Shown here one piece after another: positions 41,648-49,806 of a DNA stretch of 64,000 nt. Source of the DNA: Phenylobacterium sp. (GTDB taxonomy: Bacteria; Pseudomonadota; Alphaproteobacteria; Caulobacterales; Caulobacteraceae); contig NZ_JAUYAF010000073.1 in the NCBI RefSeq assembly GCF_030693625.1, positions 1 to 64,000 on the forward strand. The letters run 5' to 3'. The notes beneath the pieces were generated by a model. That model was given only the letters and a program-made list of their open reading frames with translations. It had not been told where the DNA came from and did not search any database. Position 1 is the stretch's first letter. Each line of letters begins with the position of its first letter. A program made the translations under genes and the position numbers.

Positions 41648-41689
41648 AGCGTTTTCTGATCCATGTGAAACGGTCGGCGGTTCGAACAG

Positions 41690-42406
41690 CTAGGCTCCCT
41701 CCCGGCTGACGTCGCGGCGGCGCATCCACTCCAGGACGATCCAGGCGCCGAAGGCCCAGGTGGCGCCGAGACTCCAGCCTGCCAGCACATCGCTTGGCCA
41801 GTGCACGCCCAGAAAGACCCGGCTGAACCCCACCCCGACCGTGATCAGCAGAGCCAGGACATAGATCAGGATCTTTGAGTTGGGCCGCTTCTCGACGCTG
41901 GCGATCAAGGTGGCCAGGGTCAGGAACACCGCGGCGGCGAGAGCCGAGTGCCCGCTGGGGAAGCTCTGGGTGTAGACGAAGCTCCCGTGCGGCACGAGGT
42001 TGGGCCGCGGGCGGTCGTAGAAGGTTTTCAGCACCTCGCTCGACATCTGCGCCGCCAGCACCGTGCCGGCCAGGATCCACGCCTGCCGCCGCTTGCCGTG
42101 GAAGCTGAACAGCAGCACCGCGACGATGGTGGCGATGGTCAGGAAGGTGAAGCCGCCCAGGGCGGTGATGTCGCGCATCGCCTCCTCGACCCAGCGTGGG
42201 CCGATGGGGTCGCTGAGGTCGCTCGGCTGGCGCAGCATCAGCAGCAGCTGCTGATCGACGATGTCGGTGTCGCCCTCCGTCACCTCGCTGGCGATGTTGA
42301 AGAACCCCCAGATCGCCGCCGCGCCGGCCAGCCAGATCAACAGGGCGCGGGTCTCGATCCGCTGGAGGATCGGCTTGCGGACGGGCGGCGCGTCAGGTGT
42401 TGTCAT
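41690..42406 (-). CDS. PAP2-family membrane phosphatase
   Basis: A 238-residue protein with about five to six spans and the three phosphatase motifs: KTFYDRPRPN, PSGHSA and SRVFLGVHWPSD. It should remove phosphate from lipid phosphates such as phosphatidic acid or undecaprenyl pyrophosphate at the outer face of the inner membrane. The ATG at 42406 is preferred; the frame continues upstream into the next gene's end. It lies 31 bases after the M3 peptidase gene. Confidence 0.9.
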   Translation of the reverse strand: MTTPDAPPVRKPILQRIETRALLIWLAGAAAIWGFFNIASEVTEGDTDIVDQQLLLMLRQPSDLSDPIGPRWVEEAMRDITALGGFTFLTIATIVAVLLFSFHGKRRQAWILAGTVLAAQMSSEVLKTFYDRPRPNLVPHGSFVYTQSFPSGHSALAAAVFLTLATLIASVEKRPNSKILIYVLALLITVGVGFSRVFLGVHWPSDVLAGWSLGATWAFGAWIVLEWMRRRDVSREGA

Positions 42407-42437
42407 GGCTCCATGAACGCGCAGCTTCGCCGTTGGA

Positions 42438-44228
42438 TCAGACCAGTTCCTCGAAGGCGTCCACCAGCCGTTCCATCTGGGCCATGCCAGCGGTCCAGAA
42501 GGCCTTCTCGCGGGGATTGAGGCCGAAGGGGCGCAGGGCCTCGACATAGGTCCGGGTGCCGCCGGCCGAGAGCAGGTCCTCATAGAGGGGAGCGAAGGCG
42601 GCCGGATCCTCGCGGCGCTTCTCCATCAGGCCGCGCACCAGCAGGTCCCCGAAGGCGTAGGCGTAGACATAGAAGGGCGCGTGGGCGAAGTGGCTGACAT
42701 AGGCCCAATAGTGCTCGTAGCCCTTGTTGAGCTTGATGGCCGGGCCCAGGCTCTCGCCCATGGTCTCCAGCCAGATCGCGCCGATCTGCTCGGCCGAGAG
42801 CTCACCCTCAAGACGGGCCGCGTGGAACCTGGTCTCGAAGCGGTGGAAGGCGATCTGGCGCACCACGGTGTTGATGCCGTCCTCGATCTGGCCGGCCAGC
42901 AATCCCAGCCGCTCGGCCTTGGAGGCTCCGGCCAGCAGCCGCTCGAACACCAGGCCCTCGCCAAAGATCGAGGCGGTTTCGGCCAGGGTCAGCGGGGTGT
43001 CGGCCAGCAGGGTGCCCAGGGGCTGGCACAGGGTCTGGTGAACGGCGTGCCCCAGTTCGTGGGCCAGGGTGAGCACGTCGCGGCGCTCGCCCATATAGTT
43101 CATGAACACATAGGGGTGGCGCTCAGCGGTCACCGGGTGGCTATAGGCGCCCGACTGCTTGCCGGGCCGGGGCCGGGCGTCGATCCAGGGTTGGTCGAAG
43201 AAGGTCTTGGCGGTGTCGGCGAACTTGGGCGCCAGGTCGGCGAAGCTTTCCAGCACCATCCCTTGCGCCTGCTTCCAGTCATAGGCGCGCGGCTGGGCCG
43301 TATCGAGCGGCGCATTGCGGTCCCAGTAGTCGAGGGTCTTGCGGCCCATCAACTTGGCCTTCAGCGCATAGTAGCGGTGGCTGACCCGCGGATAGGCCTC
43401 CACCACCGCAGCCTCCAGGGCCTCGACGGCGTCGGCGTCCACCTCGTTGGCGATGTGGCGGCTGGCGGCCGGGGTCGGATACTTCCGCCAGCGGTCCTCC
43501 ACCTGCTTCTCAAAGGCCAGCGTGTTCATGGAGAGCGCCAGTTCCGGCGTGCGCGCCTCCAGGGCGTTGGCGAGACCCTGCGCGGCGGCCTTGCGACGGG
43601 TCACGTCGGGGTCCGACAGGCGGTTCAGCACCTCGGGCAGGCTCAGGTTCTCCTTGCCCACCTTGGCGCTCAGCCGGGCCAGGGTCTCGTCGTACAGCCG
43701 CACCCAGTTGGCCACCGCCGGGGAGCGGTCGATCAGCAGGCGTTCAAGGTCGGGCGACAGCTCGTGCGGCCGCGACAGCCGCACCCGCCGCATCCACGAG
43801 CGCCAGCGGGCGGCGGGAGGATGGGCCTTGAAGGCCATCTCGATCTCGTTGTCCTCGAGCTGATTGAGCTCCAGGGTGAAGAACAGGCTCTCGGCGCCGA
43901 TCTGCGAGGACCGGGTGCGCAGGTCGCCCTCGAACTTGGCCCAGACCGGATCGTCCTTGGCCACCGAGGAGGCCAGGCCGGCATAGGCCCCCACGGCCCA
44001 CAGCCCGTTCACCGCGCTCTCATAGAGCCCGATCCCGTGGTCCAGCAGCTCGCCCAGGTGCAGCGGATCGCCTCGCAGCGCCACGAACCGCCCCTTCAGC
44101 TTCACCAGCTCATCGTTGGCGGCCTTGGCGGCGGTCAGGTCGGCCTCGATCTTCGGGTCATCACGCCCGGCATAGAGGTCGGAGAGCTGCCACTCGGGCA
44201 GGGCGTCAAGTTTCACGGGCGCGTTCAT
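42438..44228 (-). CDS. M3-family oligoendopeptidase (PepF-like)
   Basis: A 596-residue metallopeptidase with the zinc motif LAHELGHAVHQ in the C-terminal half, followed by the Glu ligand in TLAETASIFGE. The N-terminal helical part is typical of oligoendopeptidase F. It cuts short peptides in the cytoplasm, without a signal peptide. Length and motifs are normal. The ATG at 44228 opens MNAPVKLDALPEW. Confidence 0.92.
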   Translation of the reverse strand: MNAPVKLDALPEWQLSDLYAGRDDPKIEADLTAAKAANDELVKLKGRFVALRGDPLHLGELLDHGIGLYESAVNGLWAVGAYAGLASSVAKDDPVWAKFEGDLRTRSSQIGAESLFFTLELNQLEDNEIEMAFKAHPPAARWRSWMRRVRLSRPHELSPDLERLLIDRSPAVANWVRLYDETLARLSAKVGKENLSLPEVLNRLSDPDVTRRKAAAQGLANALEARTPELALSMNTLAFEKQVEDRWRKYPTPAASRHIANEVDADAVEALEAAVVEAYPRVSHRYYALKAKLMGRKTLDYWDRNAPLDTAQPRAYDWKQAQGMVLESFADLAPKFADTAKTFFDQPWIDARPRPGKQSGAYSHPVTAERHPYVFMNYMGERRDVLTLAHELGHAVHQTLCQPLGTLLADTPLTLAETASIFGEGLVFERLLAGASKAERLGLLAGQIEDGINTVVRQIAFHRFETRFHAARLEGELSAEQIGAIWLETMGESLGPAIKLNKGYEHYWAYVSHFAHAPFYVYAYAFGDLLVRGLMEKRREDPAAFAPLYEDLLSAGGTRTYVEALRPFGLNPREKAFWTAGMAQMERLVDAFEELV

Positions 44229-44261
44229 GGGCGACGGTTTAGCGCGGCGCCTGCGGCGGGA

Positions 44262-46097
44262 CTAGGGCGCGATAGCGGCAGGTTCCGGAAGGGCGGCGCG
44301 GATCGTGCAGATCAGGCCGCCGGGATCGAACCTCAACCTGACCTCGCCTGCGAGCTCGGCGGCCAGGCCGCGCTCCAGCAACCGCGAGCCGAAGCCCCGG
44401 CGCGTAGGTTGCGCCACGGGCGGTCCCCTCTGTTCGGTCCAGGTCAGGCGCAGTTGATGCGCCTCGACGGTCCAGTCCAGGGTGACCTGGCCCTGGGCGC
44501 CGCTCAAGGCGCCGTACTTCAGCGCGTTGGAACCTAGCTCGTAGAAGGCCATGGATAGGGACAGCGCCATCTTGGCGTCCAGCCGCACGACCGGGCCGCT
44601 GACCCGCAGCCGGTCACGGTCGCCGGTAAGGGCGTCCAGCACGCCGTGGGCCACTTCCCCCACGCCAGCCCCGTCCCACTGCTCGCGGGTCAGGATGTCG
44701 TGGGCGGCGGCCAGCGCGGTGATACGACCGAGGAGCGCCTCGCGTGCCTCCGCCGAGCTCTCGGCCCCGCGCAGGGTCTGGACGGCGATCGACTGCACGG
44801 TGGCCAAGCTGTTCTTCACCCGATGGTTCAGCTCCAACACCATCAGTCGCAGATGATCCTCGGCGACCTGCTGCTCATGGATGTCCTCGGTGCTTCCATA
44901 CCACCGCACGATCTGGCCCTGGTCATTGCGCCGGGGAAAGGCCCGCGAGCGGATCCAGCGGTGCTCCCCGTTCAGTCGGCGCACCCGGTGGACGATATCG
45001 TAGGGCTCGCCCGTGGCCACCGAGGCGCCCCAGACATCGAAGGTCCGCTGCACATCGTCGGGATGCAGGCCCTCGGCATAGGTGGAGTCCAGGCCGGAGG
45101 TTCCGGTCCATTCACGCCAACGCGGGGCGACGCGGTCCAGCTGGCCGTCAGGGGCGGCGGTCCAAGCCACCTGCGGGTTCAGCTCAGCCGCGCAGCGGTA
45201 GTCTTCCTCGCTCTCCCGCACCGCCTGCTGGGCGCGGTGGGTCTCGGTGACGTCGTGACCTTCGCAGAAGATGCCTATCACCTTGCCGGTGGGGTCGGAC
45301 ATCGGCTCGTAGATAAAGTCCAGGATCCGGTCTTCCTCGGGCCCGTCGGGGGTCGCCCGCAGGCGGATCTGCGCGCCGTGGGCGATGTGACGCCGGCCAC
45401 TTGCATAGACCTGGTCCAAGAGCTCGAAGAAACCTTGTCCCTCAAGTTCCGGGAAGCAGTCCCGCGCCGAGCGGCCCACGTAGTTCCGGGCTCCAAACAG
45501 CCGTTCGTAGGCGTGGTTGACGAAGTTGAAGACGTGCTCGGGGGCCTGCAGGGTGCAGATGAAGCCGGGCGCCTGCTCGAACATCCGCCGCTGACGATCG
45601 GTCTCGGCCGCCTCCCGCCGCTGGGCCAGAATGCGGTCGGTGGTCTCGTGACAGGCGCAGAACATGCCGGAGACCTCGCCGCTCTCGTCGCGCACGGGTG
45701 AGTATGAAAAGGTGAACCAGGTGTCCTCGTCGAAGCCCCGACGGCGCATGCGCAGCGGTAGGTCCTCGCGATAGGTGGCCTCACCGGCCATGGCGGCGTC
45801 GATCAGGGGCGAGATGTCGGGCCAGATCTCAGACCAGATGTCGAAGAAACGAGCTCCAAGGGCCGCCGGATGCTTGGCTCCCAGCACCTCGGCGTAGGCG
45901 TCATTGTAGAGAAAGCTGAGCTCCGGCCCCCAGGCGACGAACATCGGGAACTTGGAGCCCAGCATCAGGCCCACCACGGAGCGTAGCGATTGCGGCCAGG
46001 TCTGCGGGCTCCCCAGGGGCGAGGTTGACCAATTGCGGGCGCGCATGAGGGCGCCCAGTTCGCCGCCCCCAGTGAGGAAACCGTCCGCCTTGTCCAT
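44262..46097 (-). CDS. HWE-type PAS-sensor histidine kinase
   Basis: A 611-residue soluble sensor. Three PAS-like domains precede the kinase: about 45-160 (WGPELSFLYNDAYAEVLGAKHPAALG), about 180-300 (FNFVNHAYERLFGARNYVGRSARD) and about 300-410 (WTAAPDGQLDRVAPRWREWTG). The kinase has the HWE marks: LELNHRVKNSLATVQSIAVQT (phospho-His), FYELGSNALKYGALSG (N box) and a W-x-E (LTWTEQRGP). No membrane span or receiver domain is present. Members include light, oxygen and general-stress sensors. It is divergent from the second kinase gene; no response regulator is nearby. Confidence 0.9.
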   Translation of the reverse strand: MDKADGFLTGGGELGALMRARNWSTSPLGSPQTWPQSLRSVVGLMLGSKFPMFVAWGPELSFLYNDAYAEVLGAKHPAALGARFFDIWSEIWPDISPLIDAAMAGEATYREDLPLRMRRRGFDEDTWFTFSYSPVRDESGEVSGMFCACHETTDRILAQRREAAETDRQRRMFEQAPGFICTLQAPEHVFNFVNHAYERLFGARNYVGRSARDCFPELEGQGFFELLDQVYASGRRHIAHGAQIRLRATPDGPEEDRILDFIYEPMSDPTGKVIGIFCEGHDVTETHRAQQAVRESEEDYRCAAELNPQVAWTAAPDGQLDRVAPRWREWTGTSGLDSTYAEGLHPDDVQRTFDVWGASVATGEPYDIVHRVRRLNGEHRWIRSRAFPRRNDQGQIVRWYGSTEDIHEQQVAEDHLRLMVLELNHRVKNSLATVQSIAVQTLRGAESSAEAREALLGRITALAAAHDILTREQWDGAGVGEVAHGVLDALTGDRDRLRVSGPVVRLDAKMALSLSMAFYELGSNALKYGALSGAQGQVTLDWTVEAHQLRLTWTEQRGPPVAQPTRRGFGSRLLERGLAAELAGEVRLRFDPGGLICTIRAALPEPAAIAP

Positions 46098-46179
46098 GTC
46101 GGCGCCTCTTGCCCGAAAAACCAATCCAGACCGGAGTCTCGCAGGGGGCCCGGGCGGGGACGTGGAATGCGTGGGACGG

Positions 46180-46214
46180 GCTGGCGTTCCGGGGCTCCGT
46201 CCCGGAACGCCAGC
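46180..46214. promoter_or_regulatory. Strong hairpin in the divergent region of the two kinase genes
   Basis: GCTGGCGTTCCGGG (46180-46193) pairs exactly with CCCGGAACGCCAGC (46201-46214) around a seven-base loop. The 280-base divergent region has no other gene. Within the right arm GGAAC begins a sequence that, at 16 bases, meets CGTC, near an EcfG-type promoter for the plus-strand kinase. Confidence 0.5.
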
Positions 46215-46231
46215 ATCCGCGTTGCGTCGTA

Positions 46232-46257
46232 AAACCGACAGTACTCGAGCTTGTTCC
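46232..46257 (-). promoter_or_regulatory. EcfG-like promoter candidate for the PAS-HWE kinase
   Basis: Read on the minus strand: GGAAC (46257-46253), 17 bases, then GTTT (46235-46232). This fits the GGAAC-N16/17-cGTT pattern of alphaproteobacterial stress sigma factors. It lies 135 bases upstream of the kinase start at 46097. Confidence 0.4.
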
Positions 46258-46378
46258 GATACTTAGCTCCGCGTAACGCGATCTTTCGCTGGAGGTGGGC
46301 GGGCTTTCCTGTCACTGAAATCGGGTCTTCGCGCGCTGCACGCTCTCGCATGGCCGACCCCCTCATCGGAACAAACAG

Positions 46379-47389
46379 TTGGGAAAGCACGAACCGCTGT
46401 CGCTCAGCGCCCTGGCGGCCAGTTTCTTCGACGCCAGCACCGACTGCGTGAAGGTGGTCGGCCTCAGCGGCGACCTGCTGGCGATGAACGCCAATGGCGT
46501 CTGCCTGATGGAGATCGAGGATTTCGAGAGCCTGCGCGGTCAGCCTTGGGTCGGCTTCTGGCCGCCCGCCGCGCAACACCTGATCGAGAACGCCCTCACC
46601 GAAGCCCGCGCCGGGCGCGGCTCGCGGTTCACCGCCGATTGCCCGACCGCGGCAGGCACGCCGAAGTCCTGGGAGGTCGTGGTCTGGCCGGTCCTGGACG
46701 ACCTGGGCCAGCCGGCACAGGTGATTTCAATCTCCCGGGATGTGACCGCCCAGCAACGCGCCGAGCAGCAGCGCCAACTCTTCACCCGCGAGCTGGCCCA
46801 TCGCATGAAGAACACCTTCGCCGTGGTGGACGGGGTCATCGCCCTGTCCTCCCGCTCGGCGGGTGAAGCCAGCACCTTTGTCGACGCCCTGCGCCAGCGC
46901 CTGCTCGGCCTCGGCCGTGCGATCGCCTACATGGCGCCGCCGGAGTTCACCAGCCTGGAAGCTCCCGCCGAGCGCTCGGTTCAGGGCCTCCTGCAGGTGC
47001 TGCTTGGTCCCTATGGTGGGCTCGAAGGCGCCGAGCGCCAAATCTTTCTGACCGGCGATGACATGCCCGTCGGCCCCGACTGCACCACCATCCTGGCCCT
47101 CATCTTCAATGAACTGGCCACCAACGCCCTGAAATACGGCGCCCTGACCTCTCCGGAAGGCCGGGTGGACCTGCATCTCGAGGCCGACGCCGAGACCCTT
47201 CGGATGTCCGGGAGCGAGGCGTTGCCGGCAGGGACGCTCATAGCCGACACCACCGGCAAGCGGGGTTTCGGCGCCGCCCTGCTGGAACGCGCCGTGGTCA
47301 AACAGCTCGGGGGAACCTTTGAGCGCGCCCTGCGGCCGGGCGGCATCCAGGTGATCATGAGCGCGCCTCTGAAGGCCATCGCCGTCTAG
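46379..47389 (+). CDS. PAS-domain HWE/HisKA_2-type histidine kinase
   Basis: A 336-residue kinase: one PAS-like domain (about 10-130; DCVKVVGLSGDLLAMNANGVCLMEIE), then the phospho-His helix ELAHRMKNTFAVVDGVIALSSR, an N box FNELATNALKYGALTS and a closing ATP lid GKRGFGAALLERAV. The usual W-x-E reads G-S-E here (LRMSGSEA), so the name-giving Trp is lost. The start is uncertain: TTG at 46379 follows GGAAC at fair spacing, and no ATG is in frame before the PAS domain. Cytoplasmic. It overlaps the convergent GFA gene's stop at CTAG. Confidence 0.85.
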   Translation: MGKHEPLSLSALAASFFDASTDCVKVVGLSGDLLAMNANGVCLMEIEDFESLRGQPWVGFWPPAAQHLIENALTEARAGRGSRFTADCPTAAGTPKSWEVVVWPVLDDLGQPAQVISISRDVTAQQRAEQQRQLFTRELAHRMKNTFAVVDGVIALSSRSAGEASTFVDALRQRLLGLGRAIAYMAPPEFTSLEAPAERSVQGLLQVLLGPYGGLEGAERQIFLTGDDMPVGPDCTTILALIFNELATNALKYGALTSPEGRVDLHLEADAETLRMSGSEALPAGTLIADTTGKRGFGAALLERAVVKQLGGTFERALRPGGIQVIMSAPLKAIAV

Positions 47390-47790
47390 GACGGAGGGCG
47401 CACCGGATACCCGTCGAACTGCTTGGCGTTATCGCAGATCTCGTACCAGGCCGGTTTCTCGGCCACGAACTCGTGGAACCGGTTGCGGACGCCGGGGTCG
47501 CCGTCCAGGCAGTTGGCCGAGATCGGGAACGAGTCGGCCGGCGACAGGGGTTCGCCCAAGGCCGTGCCGCAGCCGCGGCAGAACGACCGGGAGAACTGAT
47601 AGGGCGGTTCCGGCGCGTAGGTGGCGACCATGTCCTGCCCCTCGACCCACCGGAATGTGGCCCGGTCGACGAAGACGAAGGTGCTGAGCCCCACCTTGCG
47701 ACAGCGGGTGCAATGACAGGTGGCCATCATGGTGGGCGGCGCCGCCAGTTCGAACCGCACCGCGCCGCAGCAGCAGCTTCCCGCGATCAT
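47386..47790 (-). CDS. GFA-family zinc protein (glutathione-dependent formaldehyde-activating enzyme-like)
   Basis: A 134-residue protein with the family's Cys clusters: SCCCGAVRFEL, TCHCTRCRKVG and FCRGCGTALGEP, which bind two zinc ions. The founding member speeds the union of formaldehyde and glutathione; most relatives have unknown roles. Length is normal. The ATG at 47790 is followed directly by the first Cys cluster. It is convergent with the kinase gene (shared CTAG). Confidence 0.88.
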   Translation of the reverse strand: MIAGSCCCGAVRFELAAPPTMMATCHCTRCRKVGLSTFVFVDRATFRWVEGQDMVATYAPEPPYQFSRSFCRGCGTALGEPLSPADSFPISANCLDGDPGVRNRFHEFVAEKPAWYEICDNAKQFDGYPVRPPS

Positions 47791-47957
47791 GTCTCGTCTC
47801 CTTCTAGCCGGCGCTCTCTCGCGCTCCCCACATCTGCCACAGGCTGCTGACGCGGAGCGTCAGCATGGAGCAGGGTCGCGGTGATCAATGCCAGACAGCC
47901 CACCACGCTCCCGCCCGGCTTGACGCATTGAGTTGATATCAACATAACTCGACGCCA

Positions 47958-48443
47958 ATGACCTCGACCGTCTCCCTGGACACCACCCTTCACGTCCGTG
48001 ACACCTGCCTGTGCCTGCATGCGCAGCGCGCGGCGCGCGCCCTGGCGCGGCGTTTTGACGGGGCGCTTCGGCCGGTGGGGCTGACCAACGGCCAGTTCTC
48101 GTTGCTCAACGCTCTCAACGGAGGCCGGCCGGCGCCGATGAGCCTGGTGGCGGCCACCCTGGGCGCCGATCGCACCACCCTCACCGCCGCCTTGAAGCCC
48201 CTGGTCCGGGAGGGTCTGGCGGAGATCAGCGTCGATCCCGACGACCATCGCGCCCGCCGCGTGGCCCTCACCGCCGCCGGCCAGGACCGTCTCGCCGCCG
48301 CCCTGCCGCTGTGGGCCGCGGTCCATGCCGCGCTGGAGACCGAGCTGGCCGATCCCGAACGGGCGCGGCTCGACCTGCTCACCCTGTCGGCGCTCCCCGC
48401 TCCGGCCGCCCCCTCTGCGACGACTGAAGGACCTAGCCGATGA
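47958..48443 (+). CDS. MarR-family transcriptional regulator
   Basis: A 161-residue winged-helix regulator: FSLLNALNGGRPAPMSLVAATLGADRTTLTAALKPLVREGLAEISVDPDDHRARRVALTAAG covers the helix-turn-helix and wing, with the DDxRxRxVxLT motif of the family. An early Cys pair (DTCLCLHAQ) could be redox-sensitive, an inference. Its stop overlaps the GST start (ATGA). The divergent gap 47791-47957 contains TTGATATCAACATAA-like symmetry near 47932, a possible self-operator. Confidence 0.87.
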   Translation: MTSTVSLDTTLHVRDTCLCLHAQRAARALARRFDGALRPVGLTNGQFSLLNALNGGRPAPMSLVAATLGADRTTLTAALKPLVREGLAEISVDPDDHRARRVALTAAGQDRLAAALPLWAAVHAALETELADPERARLDLLTLSALPAPAAPSATTEGPSR

Positions 48444-49087
48444 CCATCCAGTTCACCGCCTTCCGCTGGGCGCCGCCCTTCGCGCAAGGGTGGGTGCGCG
48501 ACCTGCGCATCCGCTGGGCCCTGGAGGAGGCGGGTCTGCCCTATGAGGTGATCCTGATCGATGGCGATACGGAGGGCTATCGCCAGTGGCAGCCCTTCGG
48601 ACAGGTCCCGGCCTATCGCGACGACGAGGTGGAGATGTTTGAGTCCGGCGCCATCGTGTTGCGCCTGGCCGCCAAGTCCGAGGCCCTGGCGCCCCGGGAC
48701 GAGGCGGGACTGGCCCGGGTCAGCACCTGGATCTTCGCGGCGCTCAACTCCATCGAGCCCCAGGCCCAGAACCTTGTGCAGCTGGACGGCTTCTATGCCG
48801 GCGAGGCCTGGACGGAGGGCCGCCGCCCCTCGGCCCAGGCCAATCTCGACGCGCGCCTGACCTCGCTGAGCAATGCGCTTGGCGACAAGGACTATCTGGA
48901 GGGTCGGTTCACCGCCGGCGACATCCTGATGGCGACAGTTCTGCGTGAACTGGAGGCGTGCGGGGCGTTGAAGAAGTTCCCCAACCTCGACGCCTATCGC
49001 GCCCGCTGCCTGGCGCGCCCGGCCTTCGCCAAGGCGCTGGAAGATCAGCTGAGGACCTTCCGCGAGAACGAGCCGGCTTCCGCCTAG
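48440..49087 (+). CDS. Glutathione S-transferase family protein
   Basis: A 215-residue protein with the thioredoxin-like N-terminal domain (RIRWALEEAGLPYEVILIDG; QVPAYRDDEVEMFESGAIVLRLA, with the cis-Pro and the Glu-Ser pair that bind glutathione) and the helical C-terminal domain (FTAGDILMATVLREL). It should conjugate or reduce electrophiles with glutathione. It is co-translated with the MarR gene, which likely controls it. Its stop CTAG is shared with the convergent unknown gene. Confidence 0.9.
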   Translation: MTIQFTAFRWAPPFAQGWVRDLRIRWALEEAGLPYEVILIDGDTEGYRQWQPFGQVPAYRDDEVEMFESGAIVLRLAAKSEALAPRDEAGLARVSTWIFAALNSIEPQAQNLVQLDGFYAGEAWTEGRRPSAQANLDARLTSLSNALGDKDYLEGRFTAGDILMATVLRELEACGALKKFPNLDAYRARCLARPAFAKALEDQLRTFRENEPASA

Positions 49088-49659
49088 CGCGAGAGGCGGG
49101 TGTAGGCGGCCAGCGCCGCGGCGCGGGCCGGCGAAATTTCGGTCTCGGCGGCCGGCACTGCAGGCGACGCGCCCGCCAGAAGCGCCTTGGCCTCGGCCGA
49201 CAGGCTGACTGTGTCGGCCTTGCGCGGCTGGGCGGCGTCGAAATCGGCTTGCAGGCGCTGGCGGTATTCGGCGGGCGAGCCGTAGGCCGGCGCGCCGGCC
49301 TCATCCACCTGCAGCCCCGCCACGATCTGCTGATCGCCCTCTGACAGGTTGTCGAAGGCGGCGAGCAGTTTGGCCTGCGGTTCCGGCGGGGCGGCGTGGG
49401 GGCCGGCCCAGGCGGCCCGGGTGAAGCTGTTCAGGGTCGACTGCACCCGCTGACCGAAGGGAGATTCGGTCAGCGCCCTGGCGAGCGCCTGGCGCTCACC
49501 GGAGGGGGCGGCGCGCCAACGGCTGGCCAGGTCCTGATAGGCGCCCAGTTGCTGGTCGAGACTCAGCGCCCCGCTGCGGTCGTGCAGCGCCATCGCCGCG
49601 GCGGCGACGGAGTCTGGCAGGACGGGCGGCGGACCCGCGAGGGTGTTGGCGATCTGCAT
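49084..49659 (-). CDS. Hypothetical protein
   Basis: A 191-residue protein that I do not recognise. It is helical, Ala-rich and hydrophilic: LGAYQDLASRWRAAPSGERQALARAL, then PFGQRVQSTLNSFTRAAW, and a low-complexity Ala-rich C-terminus with SLSAEAKALLAG. There is no signal or span. The SLS-AEAKxLLA pattern recalls flagellar-regulator or export-substrate proteins, but too weakly to name. The start at 49659 is ATG with MQIANTL. The gap to the PQQ dehydrogenase gene shows nothing else. Confidence 0.55.
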   Translation of the reverse strand: MQIANTLAGPPPVLPDSVAAAAMALHDRSGALSLDQQLGAYQDLASRWRAAPSGERQALARALTESPFGQRVQSTLNSFTRAAWAGPHAAPPEPQAKLLAAFDNLSEGDQQIVAGLQVDEAGAPAYGSPAEYRQRLQADFDAAQPRKADTVSLSAEAKALLAGASPAVPAAETEISPARAAALAAYTRLSR

Positions 49660-49806
49660 TGAACCCCCGCAATGCCCCGCCCCCGCTGAATGCTGCGTGA
49701 ATGAACGCCCCTAAGAGGCCGTTCACCACGCGCTCCGTAGATCGGCGGCAGGCTCACGGTCAGGGTCCCCGGGGGACCGCCGCCGTGGCGATCCCCTGTG
49801 ACGGGC

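Noticed and set aside
41645..41680. GAGCGTTTTCTGATCCATGTGAAACGG-like stretch after the winged-helix gene
   Set aside because: It recalls the left half of a rhizobial-type palindrome, but no matching right half is present, so it is not listed as a repeat.
49084..49659. Flagellar regulator assignment for the unknown Ala-rich protein
   Set aside because: Only a short SLSAEAK-type pattern supports it and no flagellar gene is nearby.
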